Shown: piece after piece, positions 7,115-15,160 of the stretch
How the letters are laid out: every line of letters begins with the position of its first letter
Position numbering within the stretch: the first letter of the stretch is position 1
Assembly: GCA_021785695.1 (NCBI GenBank)
Contig: JAJYEQ010000015.1
Coordinates: 1 to 41,042, forward strand
Reading direction: 5' to 3'
DNA from: Actinomycetes bacterium
Lineage (GTDB): Bacteria > Actinomycetota > Acidimicrobiia > Acidimicrobiales > RAAP-2
DNA: 41,042 nucleotides
The notes under the pieces: model-generated
Database searches by the model: none
The model's input: only the letters and a program-made list of their open reading frames with translations
What the model was told of the DNA's origin: nothing
Program-made: the position numbers and the translations under genes

Positions 7115-7930
7115 CCCCATCGCGTAGCGGCTCTCGCGGCCCGACCAGCCGGCGGCGCGAGCAGTCCGGGTCGTGGGCCAGCGAGCCGGCGCACCCGCCC
7201 CGATGAAGGGACCGGCGCCCGCGTCGTCGTCGTAGCCGTCGTCATCGTCGTAGCGCGCCTCGCCGGCGTACCACGCGGCCGGCTCGGCCTGGCCCCAGGC
7301 GTCCACGCGCGGCGCGGCCGCCTGATGGCGGGCCTCGTACTCGGGGACCGGCTGGAGGTAGCCACGCCGGCCGAGGAAGCTCAGGCCGACCGACGACTCG
7401 TGGAGGTAGCCCTTACCCACCGCGTAGATGGCCAGCGCCACGAAGGCGACCAGGAAGCTCCACGCGGTGAAGGTGACATCCCAGATCACCGAGGCGTGCG
7501 TCAGCCACGCCAGGAAGGTCGCCACCACGCACAGCGTGGCCAGCCGCGTGAACACCACGCGGCGGCGCCGGCGCATCGGCTGGCGCCCGGGTGCCGAGAG
7601 CACGCGCGGTGCGGGCGCGCTGGGGGCCCCCACAGCGGGTCGCTGGCGCGCCACCGGCGCGACGGCCTCGTCGAACTCGTAGTCGCACATCCACTCGTCC
7701 CACGAGCGCTCGGCCTCGAGCGACTGGTACGTGTCGCCGTCGTGGACGACGCGCAGGCGCGGGCGCGGTGGGGCCGAGCGGGGGGCCGGGGCCGCGACGG
7801 GGTACAGCCGCGGGGCGCTCTCGACGCTGAAGTGGCTGATGGCGCGCTCGCCCCGCCACTCGCGCAGGTGCCGCACGGCCAGGGGAATGAGGAACGCGGC
7901 CCAGAGCAGAGCGATGACTACGAGAAGCAT
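7112..7930 (-). CDS. GlpR-like actinobacterial membrane protein
   Basis: 272 residues from ATG 7930. The frame is open upstream, but the leader is not protein-like and GAGG sits about 11 nt before this ATG. One membrane helix at residues 1-20 (LLVVIALLWAAFLIPLAVRH) is followed by a ~100-residue soluble Pro/Arg-rich part, a basic run at 120-124, two further helices at about 126-145 and 152-173, and an acidic C-terminal stretch (DDDDGYDDDAG). An N-terminal anchor plus a basic run before a helical pair is the layout I know from GlpR, the Corynebacterium membrane partner of the divisome protein Glp. Assignment is by architecture only; it could be another small actinobacterial envelope protein. 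Confidence 0.55.
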   Translation of the reverse strand: MLLVVIALLWAAFLIPLAVRHLREWRGERAISHFSVESAPRLYPVAAPAPRSAPPRPRLRVVHDGDTYQSLEAERSWDEWMCDYEFDEAVAPVARQRPAVGAPSAPAPRVLSAPGRQPMRRRRRVVFTRLATLCVVATFLAWLTHASVIWDVTFTAWSFLVAFVALAIYAVGKGYLHESSVGLSFLGRRGYLQPVPEYEARHQAAAPRVDAWGQAEPAAWYAGEARYDDDDGYDDDAGAGPFIGAGAPARWPTTRTARAAGWSGRESRYAMG

Positions 7931-7979
7931 GCCGCTGGCGTCCTCGTCATTGCGACCTCTGCGTTCCGCATTGGTGACC

Positions 7980-7985
7980 AGGGTA
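7980..7985 (-). promoter_or_regulatory. Possible -10 box for the GlpR-like gene
   Basis: TACCCT on the minus strand, giving a start near 7973 and a leader of about 43 nt that carries the GAGG ribosome site. Confidence 0.35.
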
Positions 7986-8013
7986 CAAGGGCCCTCGGGG
8001 CAAATGGTGGATA

Positions 8014-8694
8014 TCAGAGCTCGTGGAGCCCGCATTCGATCTTGTTGCTGTCCGCCCACCGGCCCGAGCGCCGGTCACCCGGCGAGGTGGGCGGCCGCGT
8101 GACGGCGGCGCAGCCGATCGAGGTGTAGCCCTGCGCCCACAGTGGGTGGTGCGCCAGCCCGTAGCGCTCCAGGTACGCGAGGACGTCCTCGTCGGTCCAC
8201 GTGGCCAGCGGGTTCACCTTGACGACGCCGAACTTCTCGTCGTAGCCCACGACCGGCGTGGTCGCGCGGGTGGGCGCGTCGACGCGCTTGACCCCCGTGA
8301 TCCAGCCGCTGCGCCCGGCCAGCAGCCCCTCGAGCGGCGCGACCTTGCGCAGCTGGCAGCACCCCTCGGTGCCGCAGGGATGCGCGTCGGCCTCGGGGCC
8401 CGGGGTCACGCGCACCAGGGGCAGGCTCCACGCGGCCCGCGCGCCCTCGACGAAGTCGAGCGTCTCGGGGAAGTGGCCCCCGGTGTCCAAGAAGGCGATG
8501 GGCAGCGCGGGAAAGCTCTCGTGCACCAGGTGCACCAGCACGAGGTCCTCGAAGGAGGCGGCCACCACGACCTCGGGCAGGCTGGCCACCGCCCAAGCCA
8601 GGATCTCGGTCGGGTCAGCCCACTCCAGGCGCGCAGCGACGTCGTCGAGCTGCTGGACCGTCCACGTCGACGATGCCTTTGTTGTCGGTACCAT
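8014..8694 (-). CDS. cysH: APS/PAPS reductase CysH, lacking one iron-sulfur ligand
   Basis: 226 residues, cytoplasmic. It reduces adenylyl sulfate (APS), or PAPS, to sulfite in assimilatory sulfate reduction. The C-terminal catalytic motif ECGLHE holds C221. The nucleotide-binding region includes FLDTGGHFPET (68-78) and ITGVKRVDAPTR. Iron-sulfur (APS-type) enzymes have CC plus CxxC; here CC is present (112-113) but the second pair reads CAAV (C195, V198), so one ligand is missing. An extra C107 lies nearby. ATG 8694 has GAGGTGG about 8 nt upstream. It is divergent from cysDN, which supplies APS; no APS kinase is in the window, so APS is the likelier substrate. Confidence 0.9.
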   Translation of the reverse strand: MVPTTKASSTWTVQQLDDVAARLEWADPTEILAWAVASLPEVVVAASFEDLVLVHLVHESFPALPIAFLDTGGHFPETLDFVEGARAAWSLPLVRVTPGPEADAHPCGTEGCCQLRKVAPLEGLLAGRSGWITGVKRVDAPTRATTPVVGYDEKFGVVKVNPLATWTDEDVLAYLERYGLAHHPLWAQGYTSIGCAAVTRPPTSPGDRRSGRWADSNKIECGLHEL

Positions 8695-8732
8695 GGTGTG
8701 CCACCTCGGGATGCCAATCTTTTTCTAGTGAT

Positions 8733-8742
8733 ATTGTAGGCT
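8733..8742. promoter_or_regulatory. Overlapping divergent -10 boxes for cysH and cysD
   Basis: TACAAT on the minus strand (8738-8733) serves cysH, with a start near 8726 and a ~32-nt leader. TAGGCT on the plus strand (8737-8742) lies 7 nt before the cysD ATG, so cysD is probably leaderless. The two boxes share two base pairs, so polymerase could bind only one at a time. Confidence 0.5.
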
Positions 8743-8749
8743 ATTTCGG

Positions 8750-9685
8750 ATGGACCCCTTGACCGTGACCACAACCCGCCCCGTCGCTCCCGAGACCAGC
8801 CACCTCGACCTGCTCGAGTCCCACGCCGCCTTCGTCATTCGCGAGGTCGCCGCCGAGTGCGAGCGGCCCGTCCTGCTCTTCTCGGGCGGCAAGGATTCGG
8901 CGGTGCTCTTGCACATCGCGGTCAAGGCGTTCGCCCCGGGCCGGCTCCCCTTCCCCGTCTTGCACGTGGACACCGGGCAGAACTTCCCCGAGGTGCTCGC
9001 CTTCCGTGACGCCACGGTGGCCCGCCTCGGGGCCCGCCTGATGGTGGCCAGCGTCTCCGACGCCATCGCCCGGGGCCGGGTGCCCGATCCGGGCCCCCTG
9101 GGCTCGCGCAACCGGCTCCAGACCACCGCCCTGCTCGACGCCATCGCCGAGCACGGCTTCGACGCGGCCTTCGGCGGCGCGCGCCGGGACGAGGACAAGG
9201 CCCGGGCCAAGGAGCGGGTGCTCTCGTTCCGCGACGCCTTCGGCCAGTGGGACCCGCGCCGCCAGCGCCCCGAGCTGTGGAACCTCTACCAGGGGCGCGT
9301 GAACGCCGGCGAGCACCTGCGGGCCTTCCCCCTGTCGGACTGGACCGAACTCGACGTGTGGCGCTACATCGAGCGCGAGGACGTGGCCCTGCCGAGCATC
9401 TACTTCGCCCACCAGCGCGAGGTGGTGCGCCGCGACGGCATGTGGCTCGCGGTCAACGAGTTCGTCGCGCCCCAGGACCACGAGCGGCCCCAGCGCCGCC
9501 AGGTGCGCTACCGGACCGTGGGCGACGCCACCTGCACCGGCGCCGTCGAGTCGAGCGCCCTCACCGTGGCCGAGGTGGTGCGCGAGGTGGCCACGGCGAC
9601 GGTCTCGGAGCGCGGGGCCACCCGTGCCGACGACCGCTTCTCCGAGACCGCCATGGAGGACCGCAAGCGCGAGGGGTACTTCTAG
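8750..9685 (+). CDS. cysD: Sulfate adenylyltransferase small subunit CysD
   Basis: 311 residues, the normal family length. With CysN it makes APS from sulfate and ATP. The PP-loop SGGKDSAVLLH (about 44-54) is the ATP-pyrophosphatase signature; VLHVDTGQNFPE, GGARRDEDKARAKE and the C-terminal MEDRKREGYF are family hallmarks. ATG 8750 is the first codon after the TAGGCT box, with no ribosome site, consistent with leaderless translation. The stop TAG overlaps the GTG of cysN by one base, so the two subunits are co-translated. Confidence 0.96.
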   Translation: MDPLTVTTTRPVAPETSHLDLLESHAAFVIREVAAECERPVLLFSGGKDSAVLLHIAVKAFAPGRLPFPVLHVDTGQNFPEVLAFRDATVARLGARLMVASVSDAIARGRVPDPGPLGSRNRLQTTALLDAIAEHGFDAAFGGARRDEDKARAKERVLSFRDAFGQWDPRRQRPELWNLYQGRVNAGEHLRAFPLSDWTELDVWRYIEREDVALPSIYFAHQREVVRRDGMWLAVNEFVAPQDHERPQRRQVRYRTVGDATCTGAVESSALTVAEVVREVATATVSERGATRADDRFSETAMEDRKREGYF

Positions 9686-10947
9686 TGATCAGCGACCTCC
9701 TGCGCCTGGCGACCATCGGCTCGGTCGACGACGGCAAGTCCACCCTGGTGGGCCGCCTGCTCGTCGACACCCGCCAGCTCTTCGACGATCAGCTCGACGC
9801 CATCGTCAACGCCTCGGAGCGCCGGGGCATCGGGGACCTGGACCTCGCCTTCGTGACCGATGGCCTGCGCGCCGAGCGCGAGCAGGGCATCACCATCGAC
9901 GTCGCCTACCGCTACGCGGCCACGCCCACCCGCAAGTTCATCATCGCGGACTGCCCGGGCCACGTGCAGTACACGCGCAACATGGCCACCGGCGCCTCGA
10001 CGGCCGACCTGGCCCTGGCGGTCGTCGACGTGACCCACGGGCTGCGCGAGCAGACCCGCCGCCACCTGTGCATCGCCGCCCTGCTCGGGGTACGCCACCT
10101 GGTGGTGGCGGTCAACAAGATGGACGTGGTGCGCTGGTCACCCACCGCCTTCCGCAGCGTCGCCGACGAGATCGAGACGCTGGCGGGCGACTTGGACTTC
10201 GCATCGGTGATCGCGGTGCCGACCTCGGCGCTGCTGGGCGACAACGTCGTCGAGACCTCGAACAACACCACCTGGTACCACGGGCCCACCGTGCTCGGCG
10301 CGCTCGAGGAGGCCCCCGCCGGCTCGTGGGCCAGCGCCCGCGGGGCCCGCCTGCCCATCCAGTGGGTCCTGCGCCAGCCCGGCGGCGGGCGCACCTACGC
10401 GGGCATGGTGGCCGGTGCGACCTTGGAGACCGGTGACCTGGTGACCCTGCTGCCCGCCGGGGTCCAGACGACGATCACCGAGCTGACGACGCTGCACGCG
10501 GGGTCCGTCGCCAGTGCCGTGCCCGGGTTGTCCATCGACGTAGCCCTGGCCGACGAGACCGACGCGGGTCGCGGCGACCTGCTGGCCGCCGACCCGCTGC
10601 CGCGCGTCACGCGCACCCTGGAGGCGACGGTGTGCTGGTTCGCCGACCGCCCGCTGCTGGCCGGCTCGCGGCTGCGCCTCAAGCACACCACCCGCACGAC
10701 GCCCGTCCGCATCGACACCGTGGCCGGCGCCGTTGACGTGGACACCCTGGGAGTGCTCCCCGCCGACGAGCTGCGCGCCAACGACATCGGCGTCGTCACC
10801 CTGACGGCCGCGGACGACCTGGTGGTCGACGACTACCGCGACAACCGGGTCACCGGGAGTTTCATCCTGATCGACGAGGCCACCAACGCCACCGTGGCGG
10901 CCGGCATGGTGGGGTACCCCGGGTTCGTCGCGCCCCCTCAGAACTGA
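9685..10947 (+). CDS. cysN: Sulfate adenylyltransferase large subunit CysN (GTPase)
   Basis: 420 residues, starting at GTG 9685 (TAGTG overlap with cysD). The frame is open upstream inside cysD, but the homology begins at SDLLRLATIGSVDDGKST. EF-Tu-like G motifs: GSVDDGKST (G1), DCPGHVQYTRNM (G3) and NKMD (G4), followed by two beta-barrel domains. GTP hydrolysis drives APS formation by CysD. The protein ends after the barrels, so it has no fused APS kinase (CysC), in keeping with direct APS reduction by CysH. Its 3' end overlaps the convergent gene by 10 bp. Confidence 0.96.
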   Translation: MISDLLRLATIGSVDDGKSTLVGRLLVDTRQLFDDQLDAIVNASERRGIGDLDLAFVTDGLRAEREQGITIDVAYRYAATPTRKFIIADCPGHVQYTRNMATGASTADLALAVVDVTHGLREQTRRHLCIAALLGVRHLVVAVNKMDVVRWSPTAFRSVADEIETLAGDLDFASVIAVPTSALLGDNVVETSNNTTWYHGPTVLGALEEAPAGSWASARGARLPIQWVLRQPGGGRTYAGMVAGATLETGDLVTLLPAGVQTTITELTTLHAGSVASAVPGLSIDVALADETDAGRGDLLAADPLPRVTRTLEATVCWFADRPLLAGSRLRLKHTTRTTPVRIDTVAGAVDVDTLGVLPADELRANDIGVVTLTAADDLVVDDYRDNRVTGSFILIDEATNATVAAGMVGYPGFVAPPQN

Positions 10948-11390
10948 ACGATCATCGCCACCAGGGCCAGAGCCAGCAGGCTCACCAGCACGTCGACCGA
11001 CCGGGCCAGCGCCCGGCCCAGCGCCGGCGGCGCCCCGGCGGGGCTCGCGGCGGCGCGGGCCACCTGGCGCTCCTGGGGCAGCGTGCGCGCCTCGAGGTGG
11101 CCGGCCAGGGCTAGGTAGCACGCCAGCCCGACCAGGACCCACGGCCGCGTCAGGCGCACCGAGGCGCCGCCGGTGGCCACCAAGGCCAGCCCGGTGACCG
11201 GCAGGAGGTGCACCACGCGCGCCGCCCAGTCGCGCCGAAGGGGGAAGCGCCGGCGCTGATCGGCGAGGTCGGCCCCGCGGGCCACAAGCGTCGCCCCGGT
11301 GCGCAGGGCCACCAGCACCACCACGCTGGCCACGGCGACCACGATGTGGGCCACCAGCACGAGGTCGAAGGCCACCGTGGCGGCGATCAC
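10938..11390 (-). CDS. Four-helix membrane protein (DUF2269-like)
   Basis: 150 residues from GTG 11390, which overlaps the meaB stop (GTGA). The frame is open further 5' only as an overlap with meaB. Hydrophobic segments lie at about 5-26, 54-75, 79-97 and 130-149, with a basic loop (RRRFPLRRDW) after the first helix. The layout resembles DUF2269-type predicted membrane proteins; no catalytic motif is visible. It is last in the murA-meaB set and convergent with cysN. Function unknown. Confidence 0.65.
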   Translation of the reverse strand: MIAATVAFDLVLVAHIVVAVASVVVLVALRTGATLVARGADLADQRRRFPLRRDWAARVVHLLPVTGLALVATGGASVRLTRPWVLVGLACYLALAGHLEARTLPQERQVARAAASPAGAPPALGRALARSVDVLVSLLALALVAMIVQF

Positions 11391-12343
11391 GGCTCGGCCA
11401 GCAGCGTCTCGGCCGCCCGATACGGGTCGGTCTCCCCGGCGGCCAGGCGCGCCACCTGCTCGTCGTAGGCGGCCATGCCGGCCAGGGCGCCCACCCGGGC
11501 CCGCACCGTCACCTGGAGCACGCGGTCCAGGTCGGCGCGCGCCTGGCGGCGCCGGTGCGCCAGCACGCCGTCGCCCAGCAGGTGGTCGTGGTGGGCGCCG
11601 ATGGCGTCCCACAGCTCGGCGGTGCCCGACCCGGTGGAGGCCACCGTCTCGACGATGGGCGGCCGGGGCTCGCGCGCCACCCCGAGGTCCAGCATCTGCT
11701 CGAGGTCGCGGCGGGTCTCGGCCAGGCCCGCGCGGTCGGCCTTGTTGATGACGAAGATGTCGGCGACCTCGAGCAGTCCCGCCTTGTTGGCCTGCATGGC
11801 GTCACCCCAGCCCGGGTTGGTCACGACCACCGTCGTGTCGGCCGCCGAGGCGATGTCCACCTCCATCTGGCCCACGCCGACGGTCTCGATGAAGACCACC
11901 GGGAAGCCGACCGCGCCCAGGACGCGCACGGCGTCGGGGACGGCCAGGGAGAGGCCCCCGAGGTGGCCTCGCGTGGCCAGGGAGCGGATGTAGACGCGGT
12001 CGTCGGTCGCGTGGTCCTGCATGCGCACGCGGTCCCCGAGGATGGCCCCGCCGGTGAAGGGGGAGCTCGGGTCCACGCACAAGACGCCGACCTCGCCCAG
12101 GGGCGTCGACCCCAGGGCCCCGCGCTCCAGGGCCAGGGCGATCAGCCGGTCGGTGAGGGTGGACTTGCCGGCCCCGGGGGGACCGGTCAGGCCCACGACG
12201 TAGGGCGGCGCCGCGCGGTAGGCCCGGGCGACGACCTCGCGCTGGGTAGGCCCGCCCGACTCGACGTAGGTGATCAGCCGGGCCAGGGCGGCCCGGGAGC
12301 CACCGCTCGCCTCGGCTAGCAGCTCGGCCGGGTCGCGGGTCAC
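11387..12343 (-). CDS. meaB: MeaB/ArgK-type G3E GTPase (methylmalonyl-CoA mutase chaperone)
   Basis: 318 residues from GTG 12343, overlapping the murA stop by 4 nt (GTGA). Motifs: Walker A GLTGPPGAGKST (about 50-61), ETVGVGQMEVDIA (switch region) and NKADRAG (G4). MeaB proteins protect B12-dependent acyl-CoA mutases by gating cofactor loading. No mutase gene is in the window, so the partner must be elsewhere. Coupling to murA is a positional association; M. tuberculosis also has related genes near murA. The family assignment is firm, the physiological partner is not. Confidence 0.9.
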   Translation of the reverse strand: MTRDPAELLAEASGGSRAALARLITYVESGGPTQREVVARAYRAAPPYVVGLTGPPGAGKSTLTDRLIALALERGALGSTPLGEVGVLCVDPSSPFTGGAILGDRVRMQDHATDDRVYIRSLATRGHLGGLSLAVPDAVRVLGAVGFPVVFIETVGVGQMEVDIASAADTTVVVTNPGWGDAMQANKAGLLEVADIFVINKADRAGLAETRRDLEQMLDLGVAREPRPPIVETVASTGSGTAELWDAIGAHHDHLLGDGVLAHRRRQARADLDRVLQVTVRARVGALAGMAAYDEQVARLAAGETDPYRAAETLLAEP

Positions 12344-13605
12344 GACGCGCGCTCGATGCTCGCGCCCAGGCTGGCCAGGCGGCCCACCAGGTCCTCGTAG
12401 CCGCGCTCGAGGTGGTCGAGGCCCGCCACGCGGGTCTCCCCCTCGGCCACCAGCCCGGCCAGCACCAGGGCCGCCGCGGCCCGGATGTCGGTGCCGCGCA
12501 CCGAGGTGCCCTCGAGATGGTCGACGCCCCGGATGAGGGCGTGGTGCCCCTCGGTGGTGATGTCGGCGCCGAGGCGGACCAGCTCGTCGACGTAGCGGAA
12601 GCGTCCCACGAACAGGTTCTCGCTCACTACCGAGACGCCGCTGGCCACCGACAGCACCGTCGTGATGAGGGGCTTGTAGTCGGTGGCGACGCCCGGATAG
12701 GGCAGCGTGGCCACGTCGCACGCGCGCACCCGCGCGGGTCCCTCGACGGCCACGCCGGGACCCGCCAGGTCGACGTGCGCGCCCATGGCGGTCAGCTTGC
12801 GCAAGAGCATCTCCATGTGGTCGGGGCGCGCGTCGCTGACGCGCACGGCGCCGCCGGTGATCAGGCCGGCCGCCAGGTAGGTCGCCGCGACCACCCGGTC
12901 GGGGATGACCTCGTGGTCAGCCGCGTGCAGCTCGACGACGCCGTCGATGGTGAGCCGCGAGGTGCCCAGGCCCTCGATGCGCGCCCCCATGGCGACGAGC
13001 TGGCGACCCAGGTCCTCGACCTCGGGCTCGCGCGCCGCGTTGTCGATCACGGTGCGGCCTTCGGCCAGGACGGCCGCCATGAGCAGGTTGTCGGTCGCGG
13101 TGTGGCTCGGGTACTCCAGGGTGAAGCGCGTCGCCCGCAGGCGGCCGCTCTCGACGCGGGCGTGGATCGCACCGCGCTCGTTGGCGAAGGTGGCCCCCAT
13201 CGCGCCCAGGCCCTCGGTGTGGAAGTTGATCGGGCGCCCGCCGAAGTCGTCGCCACCCGGCAGGGCCATGTGCATCTGCCCGCAGCGCGCCAGCATCGGG
13301 CCGAGCACCACGATCGAGGCGCGCATCGCCTCGAACAGGTGGGCCGGCGCCAGCGGCACCAGGTCGGCCGACGCCGGCACCTCGATGAGCAGCTCGGACG
13401 GCGCGGCGCGGCGCACCGAGCAGCCCAGCGCCTCGAGCAGGCGAGACATGACCGCCACGTCCGAGATGTCCGGGACATTGCGCAGGCGGTGCGTGCCCGA
13501 GGCCAGCAGGCAGGCGGCGATCTGCTTGAGGACCGCGTTCTTGGCGCCCCGCGCGCTCACCGCGCCCGTGAGGGGGCCCGCTGGCTTGACGACCACGTGT
13601 TCCAC
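12340..13605 (-). CDS. murA: UDP-GlcNAc 1-carboxyvinyltransferase MurA, Asp variant
   Basis: 421 residues. It transfers enolpyruvyl from PEP to UDP-GlcNAc, the first committed step of peptidoglycan synthesis. K22-N23 in GAKNAVLK and the ERGY motif near the C-terminus are the conserved binding residues, and VATDYKPL keeps the catalytic Asp. The mobile loop reads LPGGDDFGGRPINFH, with D119 where most MurA have the fosfomycin-reactive Cys (E. coli C115). M. tuberculosis MurA has the same change and is naturally fosfomycin-resistant. GTG 13605 lies 6 nt after a CATACT box, suggesting a leaderless mRNA. First gene of murA-meaB-membrane protein, with GTGA overlaps. Confidence 0.95.
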   Translation of the reverse strand: MEHVVVKPAGPLTGAVSARGAKNAVLKQIAACLLASGTHRLRNVPDISDVAVMSRLLEALGCSVRRAAPSELLIEVPASADLVPLAPAHLFEAMRASIVVLGPMLARCGQMHMALPGGDDFGGRPINFHTEGLGAMGATFANERGAIHARVESGRLRATRFTLEYPSHTATDNLLMAAVLAEGRTVIDNAAREPEVEDLGRQLVAMGARIEGLGTSRLTIDGVVELHAADHEVIPDRVVAATYLAAGLITGGAVRVSDARPDHMEMLLRKLTAMGAHVDLAGPGVAVEGPARVRACDVATLPYPGVATDYKPLITTVLSVASGVSVVSENLFVGRFRYVDELVRLGADITTEGHHALIRGVDHLEGTSVRGTDIRAAAALVLAGLVAEGETRVAGLDHLERGYEDLVGRLASLGASIERAS

Positions 13606-13611
13606 CTAGCA

Positions 13612-13617
13612 AGTATG
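13612..13617 (-). promoter_or_regulatory. -10 box of murA (leaderless)
   Basis: CATACT ends 6 nt before GTG 13605. A transcript would begin at or next to the start codon. Confidence 0.45.
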
Positions 13618-13660
13618 GCCGCTGGGGAGACCGGCCTCGACGGCCTCGGCGCCCGAGCGG

Positions 13661-13666
13661 TACGCT
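13661..13666 (+). promoter_or_regulatory. -10 box of glpX (leaderless)
   Basis: TACGCT ends 6 nt before GTG 13673. It shares the 67-bp divergent region with murA. Confidence 0.5.
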
Positions 13667-13672
13667 TCGACC

Positions 13673-14662
13673 GTGCGAGCACCTGACAAGCCCGATCGCA
13701 ACCTGGCCCTGGAGATGATCCGCGTCACCGAGGCCGCCGCCATCGCGGCGGCCCGCTGGGCCGGGCGGGGCGACAAGATGGCCGCCGACGGCGCCGCGGT
13801 GGACGCCATGCGCTTCGTCCTGTCGGGCGTGGCCATGGACGGCATCGTCGTCATCGGCGAGGGCGAGAAGGACGAGGCGCCCATGCTCTACAACGGCGAG
13901 CACCTCGGCGACGGTCGCGCCCCCCAGGTCGACGTGGCCGTCGACCCCATCGACGGCACCACCCTGACGGCCACCGGGCGCAAGGGAGCCGTGTCGGTCA
14001 TCGCCCTGTCCGAGCGCGGCACGATGTTCAACCCCGGGCCCTGCGTCTACATGCGCAAGGTGGCCGTCGGGCCCCGGGGGCGCGGTGCCGTCGACATCAA
14101 CGCCTCCCCCACCGACAACCTGCGTGAGCTGTCCAAGCGCCTCGGCAAGCCGGTCCAGGAGCTCGGCGTCGTAGTGCTCGACCGGCCCCGCCACGCCGAC
14201 CTGATCGCCGAGGTGCGCGAGGCGGGGGCTCGCGTCCTGCTCATCTCGGACGGTGACGTCACCGGGGCCATCGCCACCGCGTGGCCCAACTCGGGGGCCG
14301 ACATCCTCTTCGGCATCGGCGGCACGCCCGAGGGCGTGATCGCCGCGGCCGCCCTCCAGGGGCTCGGCGGCGAGATCCAGGGCGTCTTGTACCCCCGGGA
14401 CGACTCCGAGCGCGACCGCGCGCTCGCGATGGGCTACGACCTCGATCGCGTCTTGTCCACCGACGACCTGGTGACCGGCGACAACTGCTACTTCTCGGCC
14501 ACCGCGGTCACCGACGGCGACTTCCTCAAGGGCGTGCGCTTCACCGAGTTCGGGGCCACGACCCAGTCCCTGGTCGTGCGCTCGCGCTCGGGCACGGTGC
14601 GCACGATCGAGACCTTCCACCGGCACAACAAGCTCCAGGAGTTCACCACCGCCGGCTTCTAG
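13673..14662 (+). CDS. glpX: Class II fructose-1,6-bisphosphatase GlpX
   Basis: 329 residues, full length. It hydrolyses fructose-1,6-bisphosphate in gluconeogenesis; in many actinobacteria GlpX is the only such enzyme. Metal and substrate motifs: IGEGEKDEAPML (about 61-72), DVAVDPIDGTTL (88-99) and FGIGGTPEGVIAAAAL. The C-terminus GTVRTIETFHRHNKL is also typical. GTG 13673 is chosen because a TACGCT box ends exactly 6 nt upstream and the family N-terminus (DRNLALEMIRVTEAAA) follows closely. Monocistronic or upstream of the CBS gene, which has its own -10 box. Confidence 0.96.
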   Translation: MRAPDKPDRNLALEMIRVTEAAAIAAARWAGRGDKMAADGAAVDAMRFVLSGVAMDGIVVIGEGEKDEAPMLYNGEHLGDGRAPQVDVAVDPIDGTTLTATGRKGAVSVIALSERGTMFNPGPCVYMRKVAVGPRGRGAVDINASPTDNLRELSKRLGKPVQELGVVVLDRPRHADLIAEVREAGARVLLISDGDVTGAIATAWPNSGADILFGIGGTPEGVIAAAALQGLGGEIQGVLYPRDDSERDRALAMGYDLDRVLSTDDLVTGDNCYFSATAVTDGDFLKGVRFTEFGATTQSLVVRSRSGTVRTIETFHRHNKLQEFTTAGF

Positions 14663-14702
14663 GGCCCCCCGGATTCTCGTGGCACGCCGGCCGACCACCC
14701 GC

Positions 14703-14708
14703 TAGGGT
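14703..14708 (+). promoter_or_regulatory. -10 box of the CBS-domain gene
   Basis: TAGGGT, giving a start near 14715. The GAGAGGGGG ribosome site then lies just before ATG 14729. Confidence 0.4.
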
Positions 14709-14728
14709 CCCCGCTGAGAGGGGGTTGT

Positions 14729-15160
14729 ATGAACGTCACCCATCTGCTGGCGGTCAAGGGTCGCGACGTGGCGACCATCGATCGGTCTCGAACGCTGCAC
14801 GATGCGGTCGCGCTGCTGCGCGAACGCGGCATCGGCGCCCTGGTCGTGGCCAGTGCCGATCAGCGCCCGCTGGGCATGATCAGCGAGCGCGACGTCGTGC
14901 GCGCCATCGCCCAAGACGGCGTGGGCGTCATGGAGCATCCCGTCGAGACGGTGATGTCCCGCGACGTCGTGACCTGCACCGAGGCCACCACCGTCGACGA
15001 GCTCATGTCGACCATGACCGAGCGCCGGATCCGGCACGTGCCGGTCGTCGCGCAGGGTCGGCTGGTCGGGCTGGTCTCGATCGGCGACGTGGTCAAGGCC
15101 CGGGTCACCGAGCTCGAGATCGCGCGCCGCGAGTTGCTCGACTACGTCAATGCGCGCTGA
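14729..15160 (+). CDS. Tandem CBS-domain protein
   Basis: 143 residues made of two CBS domains and little else: about 1-65 (LHDAVALLRERGIGALVV, PLGMISERDVVRAI) and 72-135 (VDELMSTMTERRIRHVPVV, LVGLVSIGDVVKA). Paired CBS domains bind adenine nucleotides or related ligands and act as regulatory modules; stand-alone ones such as this have no assigned enzyme. A strong purine-rich site precedes the ATG. The last 14 bp overlap the end of the convergent atpC. Function unknown beyond ligand sensing. Confidence 0.9.
   Translation: MNVTHLLAVKGRDVATIDRSRTLHDAVALLRERGIGALVVASADQRPLGMISERDVVRAIAQDGVGVMEHPVETVMSRDVVTCTEATTVDELMSTMTERRIRHVPVVAQGRLVGLVSIGDVVKARVTELEIARRELLDYVNAR

Noticed and set aside
12340..13605. 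EPSP synthase (AroA) rather than MurA
   Set aside because: The N-terminal GAKNAVLK, the PGGD loop and the C-terminal ERGY pattern are MurA features.
12412..14698. Long ORFs opposite murA and glpX
   Set aside because: Both strands' real genes have full family signatures; these frames have none.
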